A stretch of 64,000 bases of DNA from Bacteroidales bacterium (GTDB lineage: Bacteria; Bacteroidota; Bacteroidia; Bacteroidales; WCHB1-69): NCBI GenBank assembly GCA_017554325.1, contig JAFZIP010000003.1:62001-126000 (forward strand), in the 5' to 3' direction. Shown in pieces: positions 1 through 7,823 of this stretch; position 1 is the first letter of the stretch; each line of letters starts with the position of its first letter. The notes below the pieces were generated by a model. That model was not told the DNA's origin and made no database searches. It worked only from the letters and a program-made list of their open reading frames with translations. The position numbers were made by a program, and so were the translations under genes.

Positions 1-145
1 GCGAGATTCCGATAATAAAAGGACGAACTTAAGATCACCGAGAAGCATGAATGAACCGATTTTCACATCGAACTTTCATGTTCATAAATCTAAATAAATA
101 AGTTTGTACGCAATAATTATGAGGTTTTAACCCTTACAAAAACTC

Positions 146-1468
146 CTATTTCGTTTCGACAAGACGAACAGCACAGTATCTATGAGGTATCTCTCCTTTT
201 CTCAGTTCCTTACTTCCTTTCCAAAAAAACAGATACCACATACTATTTGTACTTTCTATTGTTGATGACCAATACATAGATTCACCAGGTCCAGTAAACA
301 TGCCTCCGACATTGCCTCCGAGATCAGCCCAACCTGACCCAGGAAGCAGTATATAATCACCACTTGGACCAATAACCTTATATTGATTATCTTCGATCCA
401 AATCCATTGACAAGTAATCAAAAGTTCTTCCCATTGTTCTTTGGTAGGTATACTATTTCCAAATTTGTTTGCTGCTTCAGTATAAGTGTATAGATTACCT
501 TTTTCTAAATTACGCTCATTATTCTGATAGTTTATTCTTTCTATGTCATATATTTGACGAAAACTATGTCCACCATTTTCATTTTTATCTCGCCATAATG
601 TACCGCTTGGCAATCCTAAATCAACTAATCCTCGACTTTGAAGATATGCTTTTCTTTCTTGTTCTTTTTCTGATTGTAATGTTGCAAAATCCTTCCCAGA
701 CGAAACCAATAGCACTATTCCGTTTTTCTTCTCTTTGGTCATATATTCACCACTACCAAGGTAATTATTAGCTCGCAACAAAGATAATTCCTCATTGGTC
801 GGGATACGCCAGTTGTTGTAACCATGTTGTGCTTGGGCATTTATCTGGCTTATAACTGAAGTCGGTTCTGCTTGGAACGTTCCAAGCTCATTAGGGAAAA
901 TCTTCAAATATCCATACAGTACTTCTACAGAAGTGCGTTTTCTTGGAGTTGCAGTAGCCGTTTGTGTCGCAGGTACAGTACTACCCGAAGTAATAGCAAT
1001 CTTGCTTGCTAATTTTTGCGCAACACTTTGCATACTGGATCTATAGGATGAGGTAGCAAATGTTGCACCTTCCGTAGCGGCTATAGTGCCTGTTTCTACA
1101 TTGATCACACGCGCATCCACTTGATATTGACCAAAAACATAGTTGATATCACCTACAACAATCTTGGACACATTCAATATCTCACCCACACGAACCATTT
1201 GGGCTTGTGTCATCCGTGAACGCTGGAACCCCTGTTCCTCAATTACTTTGTCTATCTGTGTTCGTTCCACCATTGTATATCCGGCAGGACGAAAATAGGT
1301 GATGAATATGGCGGAGATTCCATCCACATCAGCTTGTGAGATGCCGGAACCCGCTTTGAATTCCAATACTGCGCAACGCTGTGCGTTTACTGAAAATGCC
1401 ATTAAGCATAGAATGGCTACAATAAAAGTTTTTGTTAGAGCTTTCATTTTTTTTGTTGATTTATTCAT
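146..1468 (-). CDS. CsgG-like secreted protein with C-terminal FISUMP-like domain
   Basis: The 440-residue product starts with a signal peptide ending near residue 30 (AFSVNAQ). Residues about 31-150 resemble the CsgG/LpoB-like fold, with VLEFKAG, the MVERTQID stretch and a VGDINYVFGQY segment followed by DARVINVETG. After a Thr-rich linker, residues about 275-440 resemble the FISUMP/DUF1566 type, with the phrases LVDLGLPSGTLW, PTKEQWEEL, YWSST and YCAVRLVE. The ATG used overlaps the stop of the membrane-protein gene before it by 8 nt, so translation is probably coupled; an alternative ATG lies at 1447. It is the last gene of the candidate RiPP operon, but nothing in the protein itself shows a role in peptide maturation. 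The domain calls are by eye. Confidence 0.75.
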   Translation of the reverse strand: MNKSTKKMKALTKTFIVAILCLMAFSVNAQRCAVLEFKAGSGISQADVDGISAIFITYFRPAGYTMVERTQIDKVIEEQGFQRSRMTQAQMVRVGEILNVSKIVVGDINYVFGQYQVDARVINVETGTIAATEGATFATSSYRSSMQSVAQKLASKIAITSGSTVPATQTATATPRKRTSVEVLYGYLKIFPNELGTFQAEPTSVISQINAQAQHGYNNWRIPTNEELSLLRANNYLGSGEYMTKEKKNGIVLLVSSGKDFATLQSEKEQERKAYLQSRGLVDLGLPSGTLWRDKNENGGHSFRQIYDIERINYQNNERNLEKGNLYTYTEAANKFGNSIPTKEQWEELLITCQWIWIEDNQYKVIGPSGDYILLPGSGWADLGGNVGGMFTGPGESMYWSSTIESTNSMWYLFFWKGSKELRKGEIPHRYCAVRLVETK

Positions 1469-2228
1469 TGTCGTTCGTTAAAAAATAATCACTTATCACC
1501 TTGTCTCTTTCCTCATAGTAAGCCTTTTCCCTTCGTAATGTGAAGTTGTATAAATAAGCAAAATAGAAATACAGATGTTTGATCTCTTTGCCATTTTGGA
1601 TTTCTATAAGAGGCCTCAATCTTCCATACATATTCAAAATGGTTCGTCCATAATAATCTACAATAATGTTTGTCGTGGTATTATAGTATATGAAGCCCAA
1701 GTATTCCATTTTGCTGCAAAATCGTATAATCTTGTTGTATGATTGTTGCAGATGCTGCTTTTCATTCTCATCAATTTCACCCATGTTGTCTTTATAACAG
1801 GTGTCTTTAAAGTCTTGCAAGCTAATTTTCTCTTTTTTGTTTAGCTGTTTTATTCTTTCAATGTCATCGTCAAAAGAGGAAGAATTGATGTACTTTCGAC
1901 ATTCTTTGAAATCTTCTGTCCCTAATTCTTCCGAAACATTCGAGAAGACATCCATTTTGGTTTGTCCCTCTAATATGTTTATTTCCTTGTTTAGGTGTTC
2001 TTTTTGATCTTTCAAAGATGAGTATGTTGCCGCAAAAGCAATACCGGTAAAAAGTGCACTCGCAGACAGAAAAGAAATCTCGTAAAAATTTAGTGTGTCT
2101 TTTTCATCCCTATTAATATCTCCAGGTTTGAAAAATAGAGGTATAATAAAAGCTAAACACCAACCACTAAGAACATACATGAATGGTCTGGCCTTAACAA
2201 AATCTACCAGCCTCTTAAATATTTTCAT
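1461..2228 (-). CDS. Two-helix membrane protein of unknown function in the RiPP operon
   Basis: I do not recognise this 255-residue family. The ATG at 2228 is preferred over an in-frame ATG at 2285 because it lies 1 nt after the stop of the cysteine-rich peptide gene and gives a normal N-terminus (MKIFKRLVDF). Two hydrophobic segments are visible, near residues 15-33 and 50-69, followed by a charged helical stretch that may be a short coiled coil and a mostly helical cytosolic part. There are no ABC-transporter, peptidase or Walker motifs. The tight coupling to a precursor gene suggests a job in immunity, anchoring or export of the modified peptide, but this is inference only. Confidence 0.7.
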   Translation of the reverse strand: MKIFKRLVDFVKARPFMYVLSGWCLAFIIPLFFKPGDINRDEKDTLNFYEISFLSASALFTGIAFAATYSSLKDQKEHLNKEINILEGQTKMDVFSNVSEELGTEDFKECRKYINSSSFDDDIERIKQLNKKEKISLQDFKDTCYKDNMGEIDENEKQHLQQSYNKIIRFCSKMEYLGFIYYNTTTNIIVDYYGRTILNMYGRLRPLIEIQNGKEIKHLYFYFAYLYNFTLRREKAYYEERDKVISDYFLTNDNE

Positions 2229-2229
2229 A

Positions 2230-2400
2230 TTACCAGTCGCTATCACAGAATGAATTACAATCACAGTCATTACTATCGCAATCACAATTGCAATCGCAAG
2301 AATCGCAACCGAAACAGTTACCTTTGCTGTTCTCTTGCAGTTTCAAATTACTAAAATCGTATACAACGATGGTTTCTTCAAAATTGGTTGATATGTCCAT
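2230..2400 (-). CDS. Cys/Asp-rich RiPP precursor peptide B (56 aa)
   Basis: This small gene encodes a 56-residue peptide. Its leader contains the phrase VVYDFSNL. The C-terminal half is very rich in Cys and Asp, with nine Cys beginning at NCFGC and including CDCNCDC and CNSFC, ending in DSDW. The neighbouring peptide at 2468-2644 shares VVYD(F/Y)xNL, NCF(G/S)C, CDCD, CNSxC and the same Cys count, so the two form a family with a conserved leader and a variable core. The start at 2400 (MDIST) aligns with the sister peptide; an upstream ATG at 2433 would add 11 unmatched residues. It lies downstream of a radical SAM/SPASM gene, the usual place for a substrate. A metal-binding peptide that is not modified remains possible. 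Confidence 0.8.
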   Translation of the reverse strand: MDISTNFEETIVVYDFSNLKLQENSKGNCFGCDSCDCNCDCDSNDCDCNSFCDSDW

Positions 2401-2467
2401 ATAGTCTCTATTTAAAATTACAGATAGGCACATCCAATTCTTTCAAATTGAATATGTTACATTCTTA

Positions 2468-2644
2468 TTAGAAATCACAATAGCCATCAATGTCACAATT
2501 GCTGTTGCAGCCATCGTCACAGTCGCAATCACAAACACAGGGCTCGGCTTCACAGGAGAAACAATTGTCTTTGGCTGTGTTTTGGGTGGTCAAGTTGCCA
2601 TAATCATATACGACAAGTTCTTTTGCTTTTTTTGTTGTATTCAT
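2468..2644 (-). CDS. Cys/Asp-rich RiPP precursor peptide A (58 aa)
   Basis: Reading the minus strand from the ATG at 2644 gives 58 codons and a TAA at 2468. The leader is Lys-rich (MNTTKKAKEL) and carries VVYDYGNL. The core begins at NCFSC and has nine Cys, including CVCDCDC, GCNSNC and a last YCDF. The ATG lies only 4 nt after the stop of the radical SAM gene, so the enzyme and this peptide are translated from one message. It resembles its neighbour at 2230-2400 in leader motif, Cys number and Asp/Asn spacing. It is short enough to be missed by automatic gene calling. Confidence 0.8.
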   Translation of the reverse strand: MNTTKKAKELVVYDYGNLTTQNTAKDNCFSCEAEPCVCDCDCDDGCNSNCDIDGYCDF

Positions 2645-2648
2645 AGAA

Positions 2649-3971
2649 CTATTTTTTTGTGATTTTCAATATTTTTTTCCTCAATAGAAACGAAACAGTG
2701 TCTTGTATGGAAATATCATCTGAAGATAGACCAACTATTTGGCAAATCTTGGCAAAACTACAAATAGGATTTTTTTTTAATTGCTGAATGAAATCATAAA
2801 AGTTTTGGTTTATCATACAGAAAACATCATCTTCTGCATTGTAAATCAAAAACGCATCTTCATCCTCACGTCTCATTCGGATATTCCCCGTCAATTTCAA
2901 CAGCATGTCAGGCTTTAATTCAGTGTTTTCATTGTCATTTGCCGGAGGTTCCGTCAATTTCCCCGTACACCACATATCTTGTTTGTTCCAATCGCCATTA
3001 TACACTTTCGCGCTGGTGCGGCAACCGCCGTTGCAGCGATTGAGCCATGTGCAATCTGTGCATTCTTCGGGTATGTATTGCACCGAACGCCAATCGCCCA
3101 TCTTTTGCCAGATGTCTCTCAAGTCTTCTTCCAAAAGGTTTCCATAAGAGTAAGGGTTATGTGCACAGGGGCGCACTTCGCCGTTGCAGGATACGGCAAT
3201 CACCGTTCGCCCCGCTTGGCATTTTCTGTTCAGAAAAGCATGTTTACCTTTCAGCACACTTTCGGGGAACACACATTTTGGCAAAGCTTCCAATATATCC
3301 ACCTTCATTTTCAAATGCTTCTCTATCCATAGCAAGTCTGCAATAACATTACGCACTTCCTCAACAGTCAATAATAGGTCAAGACGAGGGTGTTCCACAT
3401 TCAACCCCATAGGAGTTGCCGCAAAAGATTTGCAACCCAACATTTTCATCTTTTCAGCAGTTGCTCGAATCTCATGAAGGTTTTCTTTAGTAACAACCAT
3501 ATTCACAGTAAACCGTACACCAACAGAAACCAATTTACTGATAGTAGTCTCAAACAGAGGAAAATTGTTTGTGCCAGTGAGTCTTGAAAACGAATCGGTA
3601 TCGCCAGAAGGGCAGGAAGTTAACACGCCAACTTGTTGCTCTTTCAGGAAATGTATAAAATCATTATCCGCAAGGGTGAGATTAGAGTTGAGCGACACTC
3701 GCGTTTTATTCTCTTTCAGCAGACGGATGACCTTTTTGGTGAGTTCTTTTTTTATCAAAGGTTCACCACCCGTGACTATGACGCTGAAAATTTGATTGTC
3801 AATCAATTTTTGCGCACAAGCCAACACGGTCTCATCACTCACTTTTCGCACTGGACGGTTCTCAATCGCCGAGTCAAGGTTGTAGCAGTGAATGCACCGA
3901 TGATTGCAGAAATCGGTGATTTCCAGCTGCGCCGTCAAGGGAAGTGACAAATATCGTTTCTCGACCTTCAT
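2649..3971 (-). CDS. Radical SAM/SPASM peptide maturase with PqqD-like C-terminal domain
   Basis: The 440-residue protein has the radical SAM cluster motif CNHRCIHC (C22, C26, C29) and the following GGEP motif near residues 68-71. A SPASM-type auxiliary-cluster domain spans about 251-335 (C251, C262, C269, C304, C307, C313, C317, C335; CNGEVRPC and CNGGCR are typical). Residues about 355-440 look like a PqqD/RRE fold, with AFLIYNAEDDVFCMIN, the part that binds precursor leaders in many RiPP enzymes. Two Cys-rich precursor genes follow directly. By analogy with SPASM enzymes it could make thioether or other Cys-based crosslinks; the actual chemistry cannot be read from the sequence. It is the first gene after the promoter at 3992-4019. 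Confidence 0.88.
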   Translation of the reverse strand: MKVEKRYLSLPLTAQLEITDFCNHRCIHCYNLDSAIENRPVRKVSDETVLACAQKLIDNQIFSVIVTGGEPLIKKELTKKVIRLLKENKTRVSLNSNLTLADNDFIHFLKEQQVGVLTSCPSGDTDSFSRLTGTNNFPLFETTISKLVSVGVRFTVNMVVTKENLHEIRATAEKMKMLGCKSFAATPMGLNVEHPRLDLLLTVEEVRNVIADLLWIEKHLKMKVDILEALPKCVFPESVLKGKHAFLNRKCQAGRTVIAVSCNGEVRPCAHNPYSYGNLLEEDLRDIWQKMGDWRSVQYIPEECTDCTWLNRCNGGCRTSAKVYNGDWNKQDMWCTGKLTEPPANDNENTELKPDMLLKLTGNIRMRREDEDAFLIYNAEDDVFCMINQNFYDFIQQLKKNPICSFAKICQIVGLSSDDISIQDTVSFLLRKKILKITKK

Positions 3972-3991
3972 ATAACATTATTTAGCCATCG

Positions 3992-4019
3992 CAAAATTAC
4001 ATTTTCCCAAACCTGCAAA
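3992..4019 (-). promoter_or_regulatory. Promoter of the RiPP operon
   Basis: On the minus strand a -33 TTTG (4016-4019) and a -7 TAATTTTG (3992-3999) are separated by 16 nt, matching the Bacteroidota sigma-ABfr pattern. The start codon at 3971 lies about 20 nt downstream. Confidence 0.6.
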
Positions 4020-4031
4020 CTAATTCCTACC

Positions 4032-4068
4032 GTAACTATCCGTTACAATCCATCGGAATAATCGTTAC
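4032..4068. promoter_or_regulatory. Candidate operator: repeated GTTAC boxes
   Basis: An inverted repeat GTAAC-5 nt-GTTAC (4032-4046) is followed by another GTTAC at 4064-4068. It lies just upstream of the RiPP promoter and at the 3' end of an HTH regulator gene, so it could be that regulator's binding site. This is inferred from position and symmetry only. Confidence 0.3.
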
Positions 4069-4340
4069 TATAGATTGTCTGTTTGGTTCACAGCTTTTGG
4101 ATAAGATGGGGATTTTCGCCAGTCGGAGCCGGCTTTGAAGAAGTCATAGTCCAAGGCATCGCATATTTTAAAAAGGACATCGGTATATATCCACTCTCGG
4201 CGCATGATTTTGTAGAGGTTTTCGCGAGTGTAGCCAATTTGTCGTGCCAGCCAGGTGATGCTTCTTCCCTGCCGCGCAAGCTCCGCCTTGATGGCATGTC
4301 CGATGTGAAAGGTTTCGATAGGGGTTTCGTTGTTGTCCAT
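4068..4340 (-). CDS. Small HTH DNA-binding protein (XRE-like)
   Basis: The start at 4340 (MDNNETP) gives 90 residues; an upstream in-frame start would add a low-complexity extension. Residues about 12-60 form a Cro/C1-like helix-turn-helix: IGHAIKAELARQGRSITWLA followed by RQIGYTRENLYKIMRRE, then LFKICDALDYDFF. It lies 97 nt upstream of the radical SAM gene on the same strand, separated from it by a promoter and by GTTAC repeats. It may regulate the peptide operon, though the small size would also fit a solitary regulator with other targets. Confidence 0.75.
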   Translation of the reverse strand: MDNNETPIETFHIGHAIKAELARQGRSITWLARQIGYTRENLYKIMRREWIYTDVLFKICDALDYDFFKAGSDWRKSPSYPKAVNQTDNL

Positions 4341-4414
4341 TGTTCCATTCGGTTTGGAACTTTCACCCTTACCCCAAAGCAACAAAAAAGGCGGAGAATC
4401 GTTCCTCTTGTGTG

Positions 4415-4549
4415 CTTATTTGCCACTTAGGTATCGGCAAACACCTGTTACACTAATAAGCACGGAATAATTCCCGCCCGATACGGAAACCTCCGCTGCT
4501 TATTCTCGTGTAACTTACAATTTTGCCGATTTTAAGTGGCGAGAATAAG
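4415..4549. repeat. Long imperfect palindrome between HTH gene and EF-G
   Basis: Outer arms 4415-4440 and 4523-4549 are imperfect inverted copies (CTTATT..GCCACTTA..ATCGGCAA). Inner arms 4447-4461 and 4498-4514 (GTTACAC..AATAAGC) are also inverted copies, leaving a 36-nt centre. The stretch 4341-4844 holds no gene that I can support. A second weaker stem, 4633-4651 with 4666-4685, follows. It could be a MITE-like relic or a structured leader of the HTH gene. Confidence 0.6.
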
Positions 4550-4689
4550 AGCGTAAAGCTCAGTTGTTATTATCTATGTTTCTTTATTCTTCTATAAGAC
4601 GCTTTTTTTGGACTTCTATTGTTCAATTCTTGGTGGTCTCAGCAAATGATGTGAAGTCCGTGGAACATCATTAGATGACAACCACGCAG

Positions 4690-4697
4690 CAAAGATA
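4690..4697 (-). promoter_or_regulatory. -7 box pointing toward the HTH gene
   Basis: The minus strand reads TATCTTTG, the Bacteroidota -7 consensus. If used, the HTH gene at 4340 would have a leader of about 350 nt that contains the long palindrome. No clear -33 box was found. Confidence 0.35.
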
Positions 4698-4748
4698 ATA
4701 ATTTTTCTATTGCCACAATATTTATGGGCAGGGCATGAAATTAAAAAA

Positions 4749-4774
4749 AGAGACGCGCCATGGCACGCCTCTAC
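4749..4774. repeat. Dispersed palindrome, copy 1 (AGAGACG...CGCCTCTAC)
   Basis: Imperfect palindrome of 26 bp, with centre GCGCCATGGCAC. It is one of five copies in the window (others at 7791, 17388, 45410, 46617), all intergenic. Here it lies downstream of the EF-G stop. Confidence 0.75.
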
Positions 4775-4844
4775 AATTATTAACGTTCAAAACTATTATT
4801 TCTACCAAGCTCTTGCCCCTAACGGGGCTGTTCAAGGAAAACTA

Positions 4845-6905
4845 TCATCTATTAACTCTCGATTTGATAATCTCCTCCTGCTTGGCCGCGGGCATCGGCA
4901 TGTACTGGTAGAACTCCATGGAGTAGTTGGCGCGGCCGGAGGTGACGTTGCGCAGCGCGGTGGCGTAGCCGAACATCTCCATCAGCGGACAGAAACCGTC
5001 CAGCTTTTGCGAACCCTTGCGGAAACGGCGCATGTTTTCGATACGGCCGCGGCGCTTGTTCAGGTCTCTCGTCACATTGCCGATGAAGTCGTCGGGAGTG
5101 TTGACCTCGATCTTCATCACCGGCTCCATGATGATGGGATTGGCTTTCTTGAACGCTTGCTTGAAGCACATTGCAGCACACAACTGGAAGGCCATGTCGC
5201 TGGAATCCACAGGATGGTAGCTGCCATCGACTAGCACACACTTCACATCCACCACAGGGTATTCGGCCACAGGACTCTTCTCCATGGCTTTGCGCAAGCC
5301 TTTCTCCACCGAAGGAATGAACTCCTTGGGAATCACGCCGCCCTTGGTGACGTCCACAAACTCGAATCCCTTGCCTGGGTTGGGCTCGAATCGGATGACG
5401 GTGTTGGCGAACTGTCCCTTGCCACCGCTCTGCTTCACGTGCTTGTAGGCCTGCTCCACGCTCGTGGTGATGGTTTCGCGGAACGACACAGACGGCTCGC
5501 CTACGGTGATAGGCACTTTGAACTCGTCGCGGATGCGCTCCACGAGGATTTCCAGATGCAGCTCGCCCATGCCGGAGATGATGGTCTCCTCCGTTTCCTC
5601 GTCAAAGTGGGAGTGGAAAGACGGGTCTTCGTTGCAGAGCTTGGCCAGTGCTTCGCCTAATTTGTCACGGCTCTTCTTGTCTTCCAGGTTCACTTTCATC
5701 TCGATAACCGCCGGCGGCACAGAGATGGACTCCAGCAGGATGGGTTGGCTCTCGTCGCACAGCGTGTCGCCCGTGCGGGTGTATTTCATGCCCACCAGAG
5801 CCACGATTTCGCCAGTGCCGGCTTCGGTGATTTCCTCACGTTCCTTGGCTTTGATGCGGAAGATGCGCCCTACGCGCTCGCTCTTGCCCTTGTTGGTGTT
5901 ATAGACGCTCATGCCGCTGGTGAGCTTGCCGCTCACAATGCGGATGAAGGTCTGCTGGCCCACATACGGGTCGTTGATGAGCTTGAACGCCAAGGCTGCG
6001 AATTTTTCGTTGTTGGAAGGGTTGCGCTGGATGGTGCGCTCCTCGTCGTACGGGTCGTGCGCCATCACTGCGCCGATGTCGGTGGGGGAGGGCAGGTAAT
6101 CGACGATGGCGTCGAGCAATAGCTGTATGCCCTTGTTCTTGTATGCCGCGCCGCACAGCACAGGGGTGATGAGCAGCTTGATGGTGGCCTCGCGGATGGC
6201 CTTCTTCAGCATCTCTTCGCTGATTTCGCCGTCCTCGAGATACAGCATGGCGATATCGTCGTTGTAGTCCGAAATCTTCTCAATCAGGGCTTTGCGGGCC
6301 TCCTGGGCGGCAGGCATGAGCTCTTCGGGGATGTTACCCACGAGGCGCTCCTTGTCGGTAAACGTGACCGCCTTCATAGCTACGAGGTCAATCATGCCTT
6401 GGAACTCGCTCTCTGCACCGATGGGCAGATGGATAGGCGTGGCGTTGGCACCGAGGTATTTGTTCATCTGAGCCACCACCTCGTTGAAATCCGCACCGGT
6501 GCGGTCCATCTTGTTGACGAACGCGATGCGCGGCACGCGGTACTTGTCGGCCTGGTTCCAGACGGTCTCGCTCTGGGGCTCCACGCCGCCCACAGCGCAG
6601 AAGACGGCTACCATGCCGTCGATTACGCGCAGCGAGCGTTCCACCTCTATGGTGAAATCCACGTGGCCCGGGGTGTCAATCAGGTTGATCTGGTGCTCTT
6701 TCCATTGCGCGGTGATGGCTGCGGAGGCGATGGTGATGCCACGCTCCTGCTCCTGTTTCATGAAGTCCATGGTGGCCTGTCCGTCGTGGGTTTCACCTAC
6801 CTTGCGGTTTACGCCGGTGAAGAACAAAATACGTTCCGATACGGTGGTCTTGCCGGCGTCAATGTGCGCAGCAATACCGATGTTTCTCAATTTGGATATT
6901 TGCAT
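4845..6905 (-). CDS. fusA: Translation elongation factor G
   Basis: EF-G is the GTPase that moves tRNAs and mRNA through the ribosome and, with RRF, helps recycle ribosomes. The 686-residue protein has intact G motifs near the N-terminus: AHIDAGKTT (G1), RGITIAS (G2), DTPGHVDF (G3) and [10 protein letters not shown] (G4). Domain II-V landmarks follow, including [14 protein letters not shown] and a C-terminal [15 protein letters not shown] loop typical of domain IV/V. It is not next to rpsL, rpsG or tuf genes, so it is either a relocated main copy or an extra paralogue. The intact AHIDAGKT loop separates it from the EF-G2 type of Bacteroides with a divergent P-loop. A hairpin with a T run sits just before its ATG. 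Confidence 0.95.
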   Translation of the reverse strand: MQISKLRNIGIAAHIDAGKTTVSERILFFTGVNRKVGETHDGQATMDFMKQEQERGITIASAAITAQWKEHQINLIDTPGHVDFTIEVERSLRVIDGMVAVFCAVGGVEPQSETVWNQADKYRVPRIAFVNKMDRTGADFNEVVAQMNKYLGANATPIHLPIGAESEFQGMIDLVAMKAVTFTDKERLVGNIPEELMPAAQEARKALIEKISDYNDDIAMLYLEDGEISEEMLKKAIREATIKLLITPVLCGAAYKNKGIQLLLDAIVDYLPSPTDIGAVMAHDPYDEERTIQRNPSNNEKFAALAFKLINDPYVGQQTFIRIVSGKLTSGMSVYNTNKGKSERVGRIFRIKAKEREEITEAGTGEIVALVGMKYTRTGDTLCDESQPILLESISVPPAVIEMKVNLEDKKSRDKLGEALAKLCNEDPSFHSHFDEETEETIISGMGELHLEILVERIRDEFKVPITVGEPSVSFRETITTSVEQAYKHVKQSGGKGQFANTVIRFEPNPGKGFEFVDVTKGGVIPKEFIPSVEKGLRKAMEKSPVAEYPVVDVKCVLVDGSYHPVDSSDMAFQLCAAMCFKQAFKKANPIIMEPVMKIEVNTPDDFIGNVTRDLNKRRGRIENMRRFRKGSQKLDGFCPLMEMFGYATALRNVTSGRANYSMEFYQYMPMPAAKQEEIIKSRVNR

Positions 6906-6914
6906 AATTGTCTT

Positions 6915-6956
6915 AAAAAATCACATCCGCCATACCGGAAAGGTACGACGGATGTG
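6915..6956 (-). terminator. Hairpin plus T-run immediately before EF-G
   Basis: On the minus strand an 8-bp stem (CACATCCG with CGGATGTG, 6922-6929/6949-6956) encloses an inner TACC/GGTA pair and is followed by a run of six T. It has the form of an intrinsic terminator for the gene at 6991-7689, but it ends only about 10 nt before the EF-G ATG at 6905, so it would also be part of any EF-G leader made from further upstream. Confidence 0.55.
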
Positions 6957-6990
6957 TATGGTTCATTACATGTTAAAACGATGTTCAGGA

Positions 6991-7689
6991 TTAATCGGTA
7001 ATGCCGAATGCAGCCTTTAATTCATCAGGAGCATCTTTTATCGGTGTGGAGTCGGAAGGACGCAGGAAGTTGGAAGCCTTCACTTTCTTGTTCGGGGTCA
7101 CGCTCTTGGCCGTTTGGATGATGGTCACGTTCTCGCCGCTGATTTCACGTCCGATTTCCACGCTCAAAGGATAGCCCTTCAAACCAGGATAGTTGCTGAA
7201 GTTGATGTTGTCGCCGGTCAGCAGATCTTCAGTAACCCACAATACAATCGTGGTCTCTTCGTCAGACTCCAGGTCGGTGGTCTTCACTTCCACTTTCTTG
7301 CAGCTGTATCCGCAAATCTCTTTGGTTTCGGATGTGTAGTTGAATTCTTGTTTTACCTTTTCAAATGTCTTGTTGATATCGGCTTCTTCCTGTTCAATGT
7401 AATATTTGCCATAGCCGGGGATGTCGATGATGGTGGTTGCTAACTTGTAATCGCCGTTGGTGATGTGGATGATGCCGACACCCATTTGGTTGACAGCGGT
7501 TTTGGTATTGTTGCCCATGATGGTCACCTCTTCAGTCATTTCAGCGAGTTGGGCGGCAATGTTGGGGTCATCAGTACCTGATGCGGTAGTCTCAAAAACG
7601 ATGGTGCCAGCAAACGGTTTCTGGGCAAATGTGGTAATGGTGCCGAACAGCATGATGACGGCCAACCATAAGGTGATCTGTTTTTTCAT
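6991..7689 (-). CDS. Exported DUF4412-like protein
   Basis: Starting at ATG 7689 (MKKQITLWLA) the product has 232 residues with a signal peptide ending at about residue 22 (TTFAQ). The mature part begins KPFAGTIVFET and contains CGYSCKKVEVKT, a pattern seen in DUF4412-type proteins of Bacteroidota, which are small, beta-rich, exported proteins of unknown function. A TATTTTTG -7 box lies at 7727-7734 and an intrinsic terminator at 6915-6956, so it is probably transcribed alone. The earlier in-frame ATG at 7716 is less likely because it adds a charged extension before the signal peptide. Confidence 0.7.
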   Translation of the reverse strand: MKKQITLWLAVIMLFGTITTFAQKPFAGTIVFETTASGTDDPNIAAQLAEMTEEVTIMGNNTKTAVNQMGVGIIHITNGDYKLATTIIDIPGYGKYYIEQEEADINKTFEKVKQEFNYTSETKEICGYSCKKVEVKTTDLESDEETTIVLWVTEDLLTGDNINFSNYPGLKGYPLSVEIGREISGENVTIIQTAKSVTPNKKVKASNFLRPSDSTPIKDAPDELKAAFGITD

Positions 7690-7726
7690 TGTATTGATTT
7701 TTTTAAGTTTATTCAAAAATGCGCGG

Positions 7727-7734
7727 CAAAAATA
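7727..7734 (-). promoter_or_regulatory. -7 box for the DUF4412-like gene
   Basis: TATTTTTG on the minus strand, followed about 37 nt later by the ATG at 7689. TTGGGC further upstream could serve as the -33 element. Confidence 0.5.
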
Positions 7735-7790
7735 TAAAAAAAAACGTTGCCCAAGACGGAGAATATTAGGTAAGGTTTAATTGCCCATGC

Positions 7791-7818
7791 GTAGAGACGC
7801 AATGCATTGCGTCTCTAC
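7791..7818. repeat. Dispersed palindrome, copy 2 (perfect, 28 bp)
   Basis: Perfect 28-bp palindrome beginning GTAGAGACGCAATG, 6 nt after the cytochrome c peroxidase stop codon. It may act as a transcript-end hairpin for that gene; see the copies at 4749, 17388, 45410 and 46617. Confidence 0.8.
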
Positions 7819-7823
7819 CGATA

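Noticed and set aside
1-145. Gene fragment at the left edge
   Set aside because: Short minus-strand frames exist but none has a recognisable product or clear start; nothing can be supported there.
2230-2433. 67-residue version of precursor B
   Set aside because: The extra 11 residues have no match in the sister peptide; the start at 2400 aligns both leaders.
4815-4828. EF-G terminator (GCCCC/GGGGC hairpin)
   Set aside because: The stem is short and no T run follows it on the EF-G strand.
4845-6905. Bacteroides-type GTPase-defective EF-G2
   Set aside because: The P-loop AHIDAGKT and the other G motifs are intact and canonical.
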